Assembly (NCBI RefSeq): GCF_016545825.1 | Contig: NC_052617.1 | Location: forward strand, 5,910,600 to 5,974,599 | DNA: 64,000 nt | Reading direction: 5' to 3' | Source of the DNA: Eucalyptus grandis | Taxonomy: Eukaryota > Streptophyta > Magnoliopsida > Myrtales > Myrtaceae | Notes under the pieces: model-generated | What the model saw: only the letters and a program-made list of their open reading frames with translations | What the model was told of the DNA's origin: nothing | Database searches by the model: none | Position numbers and translations under genes: made by a program | Shown here: in pieces, positions 23,401 to 35,600 of the stretch | Layout: the number at the start of each line of letters is the position of its first letter | Numbering within the stretch: the first letter of the stretch is position 1

Positions 23401-26400
23401 AATTTAAGCACTGCATAAATGCTCACACTCCAAATAGGAACTTGCTGACATAGGAGCAAAGAAGAGTGAGGCCACTACAGGGACTATTCGCTTGAGATAC
23501 TTTTCTAGTGCATAATGCAAACGTGGAGGATTGATGTGAACCTAAAATAAAAAGACATACCAGATAAATTTAACAGACTAACTACTCCATGCTTAGGTCA
23601 GCAAAACTGTCATCGCATGCATCACTCACCTGTAAAACATCCATGCTGCCTTGAAGAACACTCTTTTTGCCAGCTTCCAAGGCAATCTGCAAGGAATAAC
23701 TTTCAGAGTTCTCGTTTCGCCTAAGGAGGTCATCTGCCAGTTCCCAGTCATACGAGATCAATTAGCAGTTGTCAAAAAAATAAATAAGAAAAGTTATTCC
23801 AGTATGCAGTTAAGCGATATACAGATGAAGTGGCACATCAATTAATGTAGTAAAACGCCATATATTTAATTATATCCACAAGTACACCAATGGCAAGATA
23901 ATAATGTCCCGCAGCCTAGAATTGATTCTTCCTGGGTCGATGCCCGAGCGGTTAATGGGGACGGACTGTAAATTCGTTGGCACTTTCAAAGAATTACACT
24001 TACAGAATGTGTAAAATCATCATCGGTTAAAATCTCCTTTCAAGTTAAATGATCCCCATGAAAATATGGATAGGGAATTAACCTGAGATATCTTGTTGAA
24101 GGTAAGAAAATTTTCCAGCCACATACTTCTTGACAGCAACCTGGGCAGCCTGAGAAGAAATAGAAGAGGTCAGCACTGCAGAGAGCTACTTATTCACCCA
24201 AACAAGGAGGCCCCATTAAGGAAGTCATCACTTTATCAATTGCTTAAAGAATTCTAATATGAAGAAACAATGGCGTAAAGATTTCTAACTAACCTCCAGT
24301 GAGAACTCAGGTAGAGCAGCATCCTTTAGAACCTCATCCATCAGAGTCACATCCGTCCATATTGTTTCTGTATAAGATAGGGATTTAGTTAAGCATTGCT
24401 CGATTGACATGGCAAGGTAATAAGATACCCTATTATGAACACTTGAAATCCTGAATTCATAAACCAATGCCGGAGGAAGTCCACCTTTAAATGTAATTCA
24501 AACGTGATCTTATCGAACGATAGAGTGATTGATCAGACACCAAGCATCACTTATCACTAACGATACAAAGAACAGTCAGCTCCATGCCACGGGCATTGTG
24601 TTCTTGGCATCTCTATAGGGAAAGCCAACTATATGACTACCAAACCAAAACATACAAGAACTTTTACCAAAACTTGATGCTTCCAAAATTCCAATAATCT
24701 ATTTGACTTGATTACTTTACCCAGATCATGGAGAATATTGTGTAATAATCATTTAAAAGAGAAGAACACCATTAAGAAGATGGTCCCCAATATTTCAGAT
24801 TAAATGAGGATTGAAATTCATTAAGCATCTTTTGCCCACAAGAGAAGCTCATTAGGCATCTGACAGTCATCTGGAAGGATTGGCAAAGCAAAGCAAGCCC
24901 TAATCTCTTGACGTTTATAACTTCCTGGCTACATAGAGCTCCATGTCTACAGATCTCTTCCTTCTGTTTTCCTTTCTATACCTTTTAATTTCTTAGAGAT
25001 AATAACACAAATAGTCCCTAAACTATAGTCTAACGTGCAATATCGTTCCTAGACTTTTAATTTGTGCAATATCGTCCCTAAACTTTGGCCCAATATGCAA
25101 TGTTGTCCCTAGACTTCTAATTTATTCTATATGGTCCTTGAACTATTGCTAATTGTTCCGTAAAGTCCTTTAGTTTGCATATTTTTCACATAGTCTTCAG
25201 AGTAAATTGAGAATTTACCAATAGTTCAAGTACCGCATTGACCAAATTAAAAGTTCAGGGATGACATTGTATGTTGGGCTAAAGTTTAGAGATCACATTA
25301 AACAAATTAAAAATTCAAGGACGGCATTGCACACTTCATGGACCATTTGCGTAATTTCCCATATTTTCGAAATGCTGGGAGGGAGGGAACCAATAATGCC
25401 TTTATTAAGTACTAAGGAAAGTTCAAGCGCAATACCCTAATTTGACTAGAATAGAAGTAAAAAATAATACTAACAAGCATGTTCAAGGTAACAACTCCAA
25501 CTTTGCATTGAATAATTTCTTTGGACAACTGAGTGAGGAGAAAATGAGAACAAACATTCTTGGAGAAAAAGAGTCATTCCTAGCCTATTAGGTACACATC
25601 ATAAATATGTCCCCACGATCAAGATTACATTTTGATTTATTGTGAAAGAGCTATAGAAGAGTAAAACTTAGATTACTGGGAACAAAAGCAAATAAATCCC
25701 CAGAAAGCAACCAGTATCCTAGTCCAAAGCTTATTTAAAAAACTGTAGGGATGAGCTTCCCTAGAAAAAATGTAACAAGGTGTACTCACTAAGGATGGTA
25801 ATAAGATCAGTTGAAGAAATTCGTTTCTGAAGATACTGCTCCATTGTCTCAAAGTGCCTATATAAACAAAGAAAGTCTGCTTAAACAATGTGTGAAGTAT
25901 ATGTCAACAAAAGGAGTTTATTAGCTGAAAGAACAGTAGACATCCATGATAATACACTTACTTAATAACTAAGTCCCGTGAAAGGGAAATAAGCTGCTTT
26001 TCTGAATCAGGAAATATGACCCGATAAGCACGGACAGCCTCCACAAACTCCCGAACAGAAGCCTACTTCACAAGTTAAAAGGCATCAGTTTAAAGATAAT
26101 AAATTGTTTTTTTTTTTTTTTTAAAGGAGATGCAAGTCATATGCATCTACAGTGTAGGGGAACAAATGCTTCTCTATCATAACCTCATCGCAACTGTTTA
26201 CGTGTCAATTCCAGTTAGATAAATCGACAGAGAACTAAAACAATGCTATTAATAACCAGCTTTAGTTTTCCTTAGAGGTTGAAGGAACAAATGTTAACAA
26301 ATAAAACTAGTAAAAGGTTTTCGTCAGTGTCACATTTTGTATCCGAGGAAAAAATTACCTTAAATTTTGTTTTCTTTGAGAGGGAGTACAAGCGTTTGAT

Positions 26401-29400
26401 TTAAAAGACAAAAGACGGCGTGAGAACATGCAGAACTTCATATTGGGAGGGTGAATGCAGAGAAGGATTTTAGAAGTAATGCATAGGTAAATCTAAGAAT
26501 GGATGGTTTCATCCTACAGGGTTCAATGCAACCATTTTGGTGTTTTAACTGGGCTTTGGGTTTTTTTTTTTTTTTTTTGTTGGGCTTGATAGAATTTGAT
26601 ATTTTGTTATTAAAGGGGTTGTTATTGCCTTGAAATTTTTTTGAGTAATTCTTTTTCTTATAGATAAAATAAATTATTTATGTAGTCATTTTCTAATAGA
26701 AAGGAGGCTAAACAGGAGCTGCCTTAGTGCCACTTCTATGAATACTCTTACTAATCAGCAAAATAAATAAAAAAAGACATGTGATTGTCTTCTAATGATT
26801 GGTTGCACTCGCAGCCATGGTTGAACTGGGTTCATTACCTACCAATCTTCTGAATGATCAATGCACAACTTAAATCTGTAAGCAAGTAATCAGCTAGAAT
26901 TGGGATACTAGACTTCCACTGGTCAGATCAACAAATCTCACACATAACACTGAAAAAGAGGCATCTAATTTCCGATGAAATAGAAGAACATCCAAAACTA
27001 ATCAGAAATAGTGGAAAATATGAATATAGGAAATACTGCTTAATTTGGAGGTTATCCTGGATTTTTTTTGTTGAAGGCATTAATCAAAAGCTATCCCTAT
27101 GATCACTTTATAGCTTGTGCAGAATGGAAATAGATAAGCCTGCGCCAAATTATAGAGATAATTCATTTGTTCACAAAGATCAAAGTCATGTATCTTCTCA
27201 AGACGCTTATAAAATTTGCCAAGCCTGAAGAACTCCTACATCATAACGATAAGAACATGCTTTATTATGTCAGCATCAAAATCAGGGAGATTAAACTGAT
27301 AACTCAGAGTGAGAGTTATCAGCTTTCACTATCTCTGGAATTACAATCTTTCAAATCCTTTCCATTAAATTGCCAGATGGCAGCATATTCAGTTTTTACC
27401 TCATGAGAGGCGAGGGAGAGTGACTCAGATAAGCTTCCTCCTTTTGAATTGTCATTTGGATCCATTGAAGATTTTTCTGTTTCTTCAGCCTTGAGATTAA
27501 GGTCCATAAGAGACAGTTCCAACTTCTCAAGTAGCTTTGCCTTCAAACTTTCTACCTGCTAACACCAATCGATCAATCATAGATATAGGTGATAATGCAT
27601 AAATCATAGTACTCATTATTTTATTATGAACTCAGAAAAATCCAAGCATCAAATACTTAGATAAAAAGGGACAAAACTCCAGGAGTTTGCAATAACCAAT
27701 GGTAACTTGATAAGAGATAACAAGAACAAAAGCATTATTCTTCTTGCCATTTGTAATCGCAAACAGGTGAGACGGAAAAAAAAATCATTAATGTCCTCAA
27801 AACTCTTTTTTCTTTCCCCTTCAAACTCATCTACTAGGCTAAAAAAAAGTAAAGTCATGGAGCAGTACAGACCGGGAAATCTAACTGCTTGAGCAGCATT
27901 GCCGCCTCAGCTCGTGCTTGAATGGATTCAGAATCAGAGAACAGCTTTCCCTGAAAAGTTTTGCAAAAGAGAAGGAAAAAACAAGAGGAAGAATGCGTGT
28001 TATACATATTTAATTAACAAAAACAAAACAAAGGGGATAGTGAACACATTACTCAGCCTAAAATTTACTTATCGTAACTTACTATTTTATGATTCGTTAA
28101 CCGATTGCAGTTGGTAAAAGTGAAGCTTCGGAACAACTCCCTCTGTAAATCTATGATTTCTACCAGATGTACAAAGTGCAACTGCTGTCTTTTGTCCAGA
28201 TTAAGGTATGAACAATGTACTTTGACACTAATAGTTCCTTTTGGCATGACATGGCACAGGGTTAATACTATCTCATTCTCAAGGGCTGATTTAAAGAGGA
28301 CACTCGGGGCACACGACAAAGTTGACTTATAAAGTATTTATTGGACTTGACACTTCCGACTGGTGCAGGAACAGCCCCACTAGCACGACTGTTCCCACAT
28401 AAGGCCACAGTTCATAAACAGATGGACTAATTTATTTTTGGAAAATATCAGGCAAACAGATAGTGCAAAAAAGAAGATATTTCAATTTTTAGCCTGGCTG
28501 GATCTTTTTCTACCTCATTTCCCAAGCCAAATATTTTGGCAAGATGAACATGCAAGATCCACTAATAATCTTAAGAATAAAAACCTATAAGAGATCCATG
28601 CAGCCAAACCAAACTTAAATAGTTCAGACACAGATAGAAAACACCCCAATCCTTCGACGGAAAGTATCATGGGTACCACAACTGCATCAATGCTAGTCCT
28701 CCAATACGGGATAGGAAATTGCAGGTAACATAACTGCAATCAACACTCATCCTCCAATATGGCATAGGAAATTACAGAAACACAAAACTGAAAGCTTGAG
28801 CTCTAACTTGAGTAAATTAGTTGAATAATAACTATTACAAGATCAGAGGTTGGTTCTGCATTCTCTCATCTTCTGTTATGAGATTTCACTAAGCGACGTA
28901 AAGCCAATATCACTAAGCCAAAACAGAAAGATAGAGACCAAAACCTATTAAACATCCACAGTCTAGATGTTTGATCAGGTTTTGGATATTAGAAAGAGAA
29001 TTACCATCATTCAAAAGAAGATATACCTGTAAGTTCTTTATGACTGTCGCCATTGCTTCTTCAGAAGCCCTTTTACAATCTTGGAACGATGAGTCCCCAT
29101 ATGCCTAAAGAGATTTTGAAAAGTAAGGAACACTTTAGCGATAGAGCTTTTCCTTTGTCTCATTGGCAATCTACTGTGGTTTGTTTTGACAGATAAAGAG
29201 GAAGGGAGCACACAGAAGACTACAGGAGTGTTCGACAAGAATTGACCTTGAAAATTGGCATTGCTCCAGTATAAAACTTGACTGCATCAGCATAAGCTTT
29301 GGATTTGATGCACTTGTTAAGTCTAGCCGGCAGATCATATATGAACTGTTCTGTCCATGGAAGATGAAATTGTTTTACTCATACAAGACCAAAAACAGAT

Positions 29401-31034
29401 CTTACAAGAAGTACTGAATATCAGATACCATCCACCATTACTTTAGTAAGTACAATTAAGAAGTTCTCTCTATGCGCAATATCCCCACAATATGTCGAGA
29501 GATTATCATGGTAGTAACATAAAAGATGAGGACTAGTCACATCAATAACAAAAGGCTAGACCAACTAGCACGTCTTACTACAAAACACTCAGAGTCAACA
29601 CCAGAGCTGCCAGTTCAAATATGACTTAGAAGCTAGAAATGCAACAATTCCCAATCAGCTATTCTACTAACCATCAAATCCTTTCCTTGTGAGGGTACAA
29701 TGGACCAAGGTTTGGAGGACTTCGTGCCAAATTCGATCCAAATAATAAGAACATTAAAAAAGCAGGATCATATATATAATGGATCACATACCTGAACCTT
29801 CCGTAGTAGATTGCGTGTGCGATGTAATTTCTCAACGTGCTCTCTCTTTTCGAAAAGAGAGGTGTTGACACCATCACTTCTGGATTGAACCGACATTATC
29901 TGCCATAGTTTGGGTAGTCAATCAGTCCTGGTCTAAAGTTGAGAAGTCATCAGTGCACAAGAAGGCGCCTGTGCATCGACACACACACGCAAACAAGTGT
30001 GCATGCATATGCGAGAGGGGGAGACATTCCATATACCTTTTCAAGGAGCTGGTCCATATTTGTTTCCATGCCAACAATGTTGCTCTTCATTCTGTCAAGG
30101 AAAAAAAAAAACACGGTTCACCTTTAGTAAATAATGAAAATACCTATAGAAAGCTAACTAGTACCCAACAGAAACACAGCAAACAATCATTCACGCCATA
30201 AAGACTGCCTAGATGTTAAAAATGACATGATTACAATCAAGACCACGGCGAAGCTCTCTAAAACTTGAAAGATCCGATGCCTGGTTTACCTCTTGATCGT
30301 ATCTGTAGCACTGATGAACTTATTGTAATTTTCATAAACCAACATCTGGAGGTCAGTATCAAGATTTTTTATCTCAGCTGCCATTTCCACGTGCCTCTTG
30401 AGCAGCCCCTCTAAATTTGACTTGTGGACCTGCACGATTCACGACGGTCACCAATTAACACCCGCGAGATTCTCCGCATCCTAATCATAAGAACAGCCAC
30501 CTTACTCACTCCTATCGTACGCATCGCTTAAACCTTCCCTCTCCATCAAATTCAGTCATTGCAGTTATATCGAAATCGGAATTTACACGCATCTCCACTA
30601 AACACTGATAATAGAAAGCCAAGCCTAAAGATCTTTTAGGAGAAAGAATCGCTGACACCGCAGATCACGACGTCAACACAACTCAGCCAACGCAGGACAA
30701 GGTGCCTCGATCGCCGCCGAACCGAACCGAACCGAACCGAGCGATTCGGCGACAGGCTCGGCCTAAAGTTAAGACTCTCCTCGCACCGAGATCATCGCGA
30801 AGGACCGCGGGATGCGAATCGGACCGGGGAAGAGGGGGAAAGAGAGAGAAAGAGAGGTACCAGGAGATTCATGTACTGATCGGCGTCGAAGGAGGTGGTG
30901 TTGATGGCGTCGAGGGAGGCGGATTTGGAGGCGGCGTCGGAGGCGGCGGAAGGATCCGGGGAGTAGAAGCTGGACAGCAGATCCCTCGTCCTCTTCGCCT
31001 TGTCGTCCAACGGGACGCCGTCCTCCGCGGCCAT
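20465..31034 (-). CDS. VPS51: VPS51 (UNHINGED), GARP/EARP tethering-complex subunit
   Basis: I traced 20 coding exons: 31034-30861, 30429-30290, 30091-30037, 29899-29792, 29345-29247, 29104-29027, 27950-27873, 27555-27400, 26062-25962, 25857-25790, 24367-24294, 24149-24083, 23733-23630, 23286-23020, 22896-22780, 22072-22001, 21919-21869, 21659-21429, 21346-21170, 20566-20465. Their lengths sum to 2319 bases with phases consistent throughout: 772 residues, close to Arabidopsis VPS51. The start MAAEDGVPLDDKAKR..DLLSSFYS and SLDAINTTSFDADQYMNLL are the Vps51/Vps67 N-terminal signature, and a coiled coil (HVEMAAEIKNLDTDLQMLVY) follows. The end LEPPILDKLIQAKLAK is also typical. VPS51 joins VPS52-54 in the complex that tethers endosome-derived vesicles at the trans-Golgi; in Arabidopsis its loss alters leaf shape and vein patterning. 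One intron is GC-AG. Introns hold a foldback element, a plastid trnY fragment and a CTTTT repeat. Confidence 0.93.
21812..21861. repeat. (AAAAG)n microsatellite in VPS51 intron 17
   Basis: About ten AAAAG units. On the VPS51 sense strand this is a (CTTTT)n tract that begins about eight bases after the splice donor at 21868-21867, inside a 209-base intron. Confidence 0.95.
23018..23019 (-). other. GC splice donor of VPS51 intron 14
   Basis: The exon ending in ATCACTGAG is followed by GCAAGG, and the next exon begins after CCAG at 22896. Joining them gives P-R-I-T-E-E-I-A-A-S-F, the expected family sequence, whereas the nearest GT would insert extra residues. The intron is therefore read as GC-AG. 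Confidence 0.8.
23934..23982 (+). pseudogene. 5' half of plastid trnY-GUA (nuclear plastid DNA)
   Basis: Forty-nine bases match the chloroplast tRNA-Tyr(GUA) gene from its first base through acceptor strand, D arm and anticodon arm: gggtcgatgcccgagcgg, gttaatggggacggactgta (GTA anticodon) and aattcgttggca. Similarity stops in the variable region; the T arm and 3' acceptor strand are missing, so no tRNA can form. The plastid origin is clear because plant mitochondrial and nuclear tRNA-Tyr differ. It lies in VPS51 intron 12 (24082-23734), antisense to the gene. The preceding bases (attgattcttcct) may also be plastid spacer, which I could not confirm. Confidence 0.85.
24997..25360. mobile_element. 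Foldback element in VPS51 intron 10
   Basis: The left arm (gataataacacaaatagtcc, then blocks such as caatatcgtccctaaacttt) and the right arm (ending ggaccatttgcgtaatttccc) are imperfect reverse complements over roughly 160 bases each. Each arm is itself built of related units of about 45-55 bases, each with a (c/t)cctaaacttt-type core. There is no open frame. A single related arm lies at about 32000-32160, so this is a dispersed non-autonomous family distinct from the one at 62965. Confidence 0.65.
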
Positions 31035-32617
31035 TTCCTGGATTTTTCTCTCGCTTTCTCTTCCGAAGCTCCGCTCCGACGTCCGACGAGGAGGGCGCAA
31101 TGCGGTTCGCGGCGATCCTCCTCCTCCTCCTCCTCCTTCTGCTCTTCTTCTTCGTCTTCTCCGTCTTCTTCTCTTCTCCTCCGTCTGCAGCCTTCACTGC
31201 TAGTTCAGGCCGCGGCTTCCCAAATTGCTATTTCCACGGCGGAAAATGCCCCGACGATCTGCCTCGATTGACCAAAATGCCCCTTTTCACATCTGTTTAG
31301 AAAAGGTATTGGGATGATATTGAATAAATTAAAAAATGCAGCGATTAATGGTGTCCTTATTCGTCGTGCAACACATATTGACCATGCATGGAAAAAGTTC
31401 CCGATGATTATTATATGATTGTCATAAATCTTACTTTCGACTCTTGAATTTCACTATAAACTCAATAAAGGGGACCAAGCAATTGATTAAATCCAAAAAA
31501 TCAGATTTAGATACATCATTTCAAATCATAACATTTTTCATTAGATTAATTTTATCTGTCATTTTGAGAATATAGTCTCACCCTACATCTATATAATAAA
31601 ATAAGTTTGATTTGGTATGTCCTACGAAAAAAATTGACCACGTAAGAAAATCAATTACTCAATATGTTAGGTACATTATGATTTTGTAAATAACAAAACT
31701 TACATGATTAGAATTTTTTAATCTAATATCAATATATACACGTAAGAAATAACATTTGTACATATGCAAAAGTAACTTTAGATTATATCTTCTATGTCAG
31801 AAACTATTTTATAGAATGAGCAAATTTGATAAAAATCATGTAAAAAAACCCATCATAACTCGTTGAAGTTGATACATGAATTGAAATCCATATAAAAGAC
31901 TAGGGCATTCTAAAATTTGCCTAATTTGATCCAACTCAACTCAGTTATGAATTTGCAATTTGATGTTTTCGAAGTCGTTCTACAAAGCAATAATTGCACA
32001 AATAACTTATAAATTTGGCTCAACTTGTAATGTTGTTTATAAACTTGTAATTTGTTCAGTGCAATTCTAAATTTTAATTTACTATGTAATGTTGTTCTTA
32101 AACTTTTAATTTGTTCAATAATACCGTGAATTTTTGGTAAATATTCAATGTTATGTTTTCATGAGTTCAAATTCGAGAGCAATAATTAATAAGTTAATTT
32201 TACATAGTTTATGAACTAAAATTTTACTAGTCGGATAAATCAAAAGTTTACTTACACGTTGCACGTTTTACCAGGGCGGGTTGAGAGGATATAAAAAGAG
32301 AGATAAACCAACGCGAAAGCGATCAAACAAGATCACAGAAGCAAAGGCAGAAAAGCGTCGCCCGCGATCGTCCGATGTTCGACGATCGAAGCTTCGCAAG
32401 TGCTGCGGATCATCTCCGCTGCCTCGACTGCACGTTCGAAACCGATCGATCTCCGCCGCGATCGGGCTCCGTTCCGTGAATCGCCTCCTCGATCCTGGGG
32501 GGACAGACGCTCCTCCGGCGGCTGCTTCCGGCGGGGCTCCGTCGGGTTCGGGTCCGGGTTTTCGGTTCGGTTCTTCGAGCGCGATCCCATCGCCGTCGGC
32601 CGCCGCCGCCTGCGACG
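31035..32617. promoter_or_regulatory. Shared VPS51-ATG14 head-to-head intergenic region
   Basis: The two start codons (31034 minus, 32618 plus) are 1.6 kb apart and divergent. The VPS51 side has CT/CTC-rich leader sequence (31115-31185). The ATG14 side has a TATA box, TATAAAAA, at 32290-32297, about 320 bases before the ATG, followed by a GC-rich leader. The middle is very AT-rich and contains a lone foldback arm. With 1.6 kb between the genes, independent promoters are as likely as a bidirectional one. Confidence 0.5.
32000..32160. repeat. Solo arm of a foldback element
   Basis: Three related units (acttgtaatttgttcagtgcaatt..; atgtaatgttgttcttaaact..; tttaatttgttcaataatacc) match the sub-repeats in the arms of the element at 24997-25360. 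No inverted partner was found nearby. It lies between the VPS51 and ATG14 promoters. Confidence 0.5.
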
Positions 32618-35600
32618 ATGACCCGAAGGCCCAGCACCTGCGCCATCTGCGAGAACCTGAATCTCGCTTCCATCTGCACGGTGTGCGTCAACTACAGGTA
32701 TCTCGGATCCCCGTTCGTGGACGGCGATTTCGTGTTCGTGGAGCGTGTCGAAGTGTTTGGATAGGGTTCTCGTTTGGAATTCTCTCGGTTTTAGGGCCGC
32801 CGATGGCTGGTTATCTAGCTGCGAATTCGCTGGGTGTGCAACTTGATGGAGGTGCTTTGTCTTTTGTGCGCAGGTTGAGCGAGTACAGCAATGATCTGAA
32901 AGTGCTCAAAAGCCGCCGGGACGCGCTGTATTCGAGATTGAGCGAAGTGCTTGTGGCAAAGGTTTGATTTTTGCTGTATGAAGCAACTGCATTCTCTTGT
33001 TCATTCGCGTGTGCTTCCGGGAAACCAAAAGAAATAAAGCAAGTAGGAGCGAGAGCTCGGATTTTTGTTTTCCCTCGTTTCTGTTTCTTTAATTGATGCT
33101 GATTTAGCTGTTTAAGTAGAATGGTCTTGTCACGAACCCTTTGAATCCTGAGTCCTAAGCTATCTAGAATTTTGAATTTTTCTTTTACTGTTCTCTGCTA
33201 CCCTTTTCTAAAATGGCATTCTTGATACTCGTAGCATGCTTTGTATCTGTCAGTGGTGCTGATAGAGTGCCAAATAAGAATGGTTATGTAAACACTGTGT
33301 TGTTCTTGCCCGTCACAGGCCCTAATGGCACTTCGTTAAGTTGAGGTTGATAAAACGTTGTTAATCTTACTGGCTGCTTAGCCATCTATATGTAGCAGGC
33401 TGGGGCACTTTGAGATCATTGCTGTTTATAGATAATTATTGGTAACAGCAGATGAATTGTCTGTTGGCACGTGTACTCCAATTCATCTGATGTTTGTTCA
33501 GTTCATCAGGGATGTATTCACCCTTTGAAGGTTGCCTTCGCAACTTATAAAGTACACAGTGGAGATGGGACCCACCATACTCTTCTATGTCATATTTGTG
33601 TGATTAGCGTTCTTTCCACTTTTGGTAATGCTGGTGACAGCTCGGTACTTGTAAGATCACATGGCTGTTATAGTCAGTCTAAAGTTTTGTTCTGTTCATC
33701 AGGGCAAGGCGGATGATCAATATAATTGGAGAGCGACACAGGATGAGAAGCTTCAAAAATTGAGGGAAAAGTTTTATCGCAAGAAAGAACAACTCGTTCA
33801 AGGTATTTTTGAGTGCAGTGTATTAGATTTGGCTCTATAATCTTCCTAAGATGTGAGACTAAAGGATGACTTGCAGGGAAGGCTAAGGTCGAGAGACTGT
33901 CAAACGATTTGAAGGCAAAGTATGGAATGCTGGATTCTGCACTATCCAAGGTGCAACCATTTTTTCCTAATTTTATATTTTCATTCTCAGATTTACTTTG
34001 GGAGTGTTCTTTGTCACGTTCAGTATCAAGCAAATTGTGTTTCTGTTGCACCATAAGATGGTCAACTTTTGGCTTTTCTATGCAGTTGGATAGGAATCGT
34101 GCGGAACAACTGGAGAAGCTCTATCCTAACCTTATAAGCACACAGACCTTGGGACTTGTGAGGAATCAATCCTGCTACCTTTTATTTTAGATACTTTGTG
34201 ATATATATGTAATTGCTCTCTTGGAGTGGGGTTATTTTGATAATTTCTATCTAAATTTTACTTTTGCTGTTCCCCATGACATACTAAATGCGTGGCGACT
34301 CCTTTGGCATCTTTCAGCTTTCTATTCTCAGCTTCCTGTAGTTGATTGATCTTTTAGTCTTTGACATCATGCATGCACTAGTTCTTTTTGACACCCGTGT
34401 CTGTGGACAAATAAGCTCTTATGTTATTGGAGATTGTTTATAAATGTTTGATGGACATTATAGATTTATTTTTTGGATTATCATAGGCGGCCGTGTAACT
34501 CTGGAGTAGAGTTTTCAGCCATTGTTTATAAATGTTTGATGGACATTATAGATTTATTTTTTGGATTAGCATAGGCAGCCATGTAACTCTAGACTAGAGT
34601 TTTCAGCCTCGATATGGAATCGTTGATCTACATTCCTGGTATGCTTTCCGAGCTGTTTAAGCTTTGGTGTTTTAACATATTTCATCTTCTTATTTGCAGA
34701 TGGCTATTACCTCAGAGCGCCTTCACAAACAGTCTGTGGTCATAAAACAGATATGCAAATTGTTCCCCCAACGTAGAGTAAGATCTTAAATAGTAATTGC
34801 TTGCTAATGAGTAATTAGAAACTGCGAGTATTGATGATGCACTATAGTCTTGTTATGCTCTACGAAGGCCCTTTTCCATCTCTCGAGTGAAAAGGTTGAT
34901 AACAACTAGTGAAATGTTATGTATATCTTTGATAAAGAGAGTTTGTGTATGAAATTATTGCATCACGGTGTCTTTGAATGAGAGAAATGATGGCATAAAA
35001 ATTTTAAGACTCGAGAATTCACCAATTGAAGCCACATGCACAACGATCACTCTCAGTTGGGGGGACTGTTAGGCAAAGCTGCATCACAGAACATGGACTG
35101 GAATAGTGGTCGTACCTGAAAAGAAGATTGCTGGGTAGCTGTTTCTAGTTAGAGTGTTTGGCTTTTCTCTCTGAGCTCTAAAGATTTTGAGTTTGTCATT
35201 GCTTATAGTAGATGATCCTGAAGATTGCTTCTCATGGAGCTTCAGCTGACTTTGAATTAAAAATGGCATCAGCTAAACATCTAATCTTGGGCTTAGCATG
35301 TTTGCCTTTCTGCATCCGACTGTTAATGTGCACAAACAATAACTTTTGGTTAATACTTTCAAAGATTTTCTTAGGAAGTGTGCTACTCGTTGCCTAAGTT
35401 TTGTCAGAAAGGAGCTATATAGATTTCATTTTGTGGTTCATATCATTGCCAGTGTAATTGTTGTAATAAGTGTATTCCTGGCGAAAATCATTGTGAAACA
35501 CTTGATAGTTATCCTTTGTTGCATAACTATTATCTTAATAGATTGGTTCATATAATTTATGCCTCAGGTGACTGTGGATGGGGAAAGGAAAGATGGATCC

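Noticed and set aside
23934..23982. Functional tRNA-Tyr gene
   Set aside because: The T arm and 3' acceptor strand are missing, so only the 5' half of the plastid gene is present.
30702..31271. 189-codon plus-strand frame rich in G and S
   Set aside because: It is antisense to VPS51 exon 1 and its GC-rich leader, with low-complexity composition.
31100..31300. Plus-strand frame starting MRFAAILLLLLLLLL, resembling a signal peptide
   Set aside because: The leucine run comes from a CTC/CTT repeat in the VPS51 leader; no conserved mature protein follows.
32281..32610. Plus-strand frame upstream of the ATG14 start
   Set aside because: Its beginning overlaps the TATA box and leader; the conserved CxxC module is in another frame starting at 32618.
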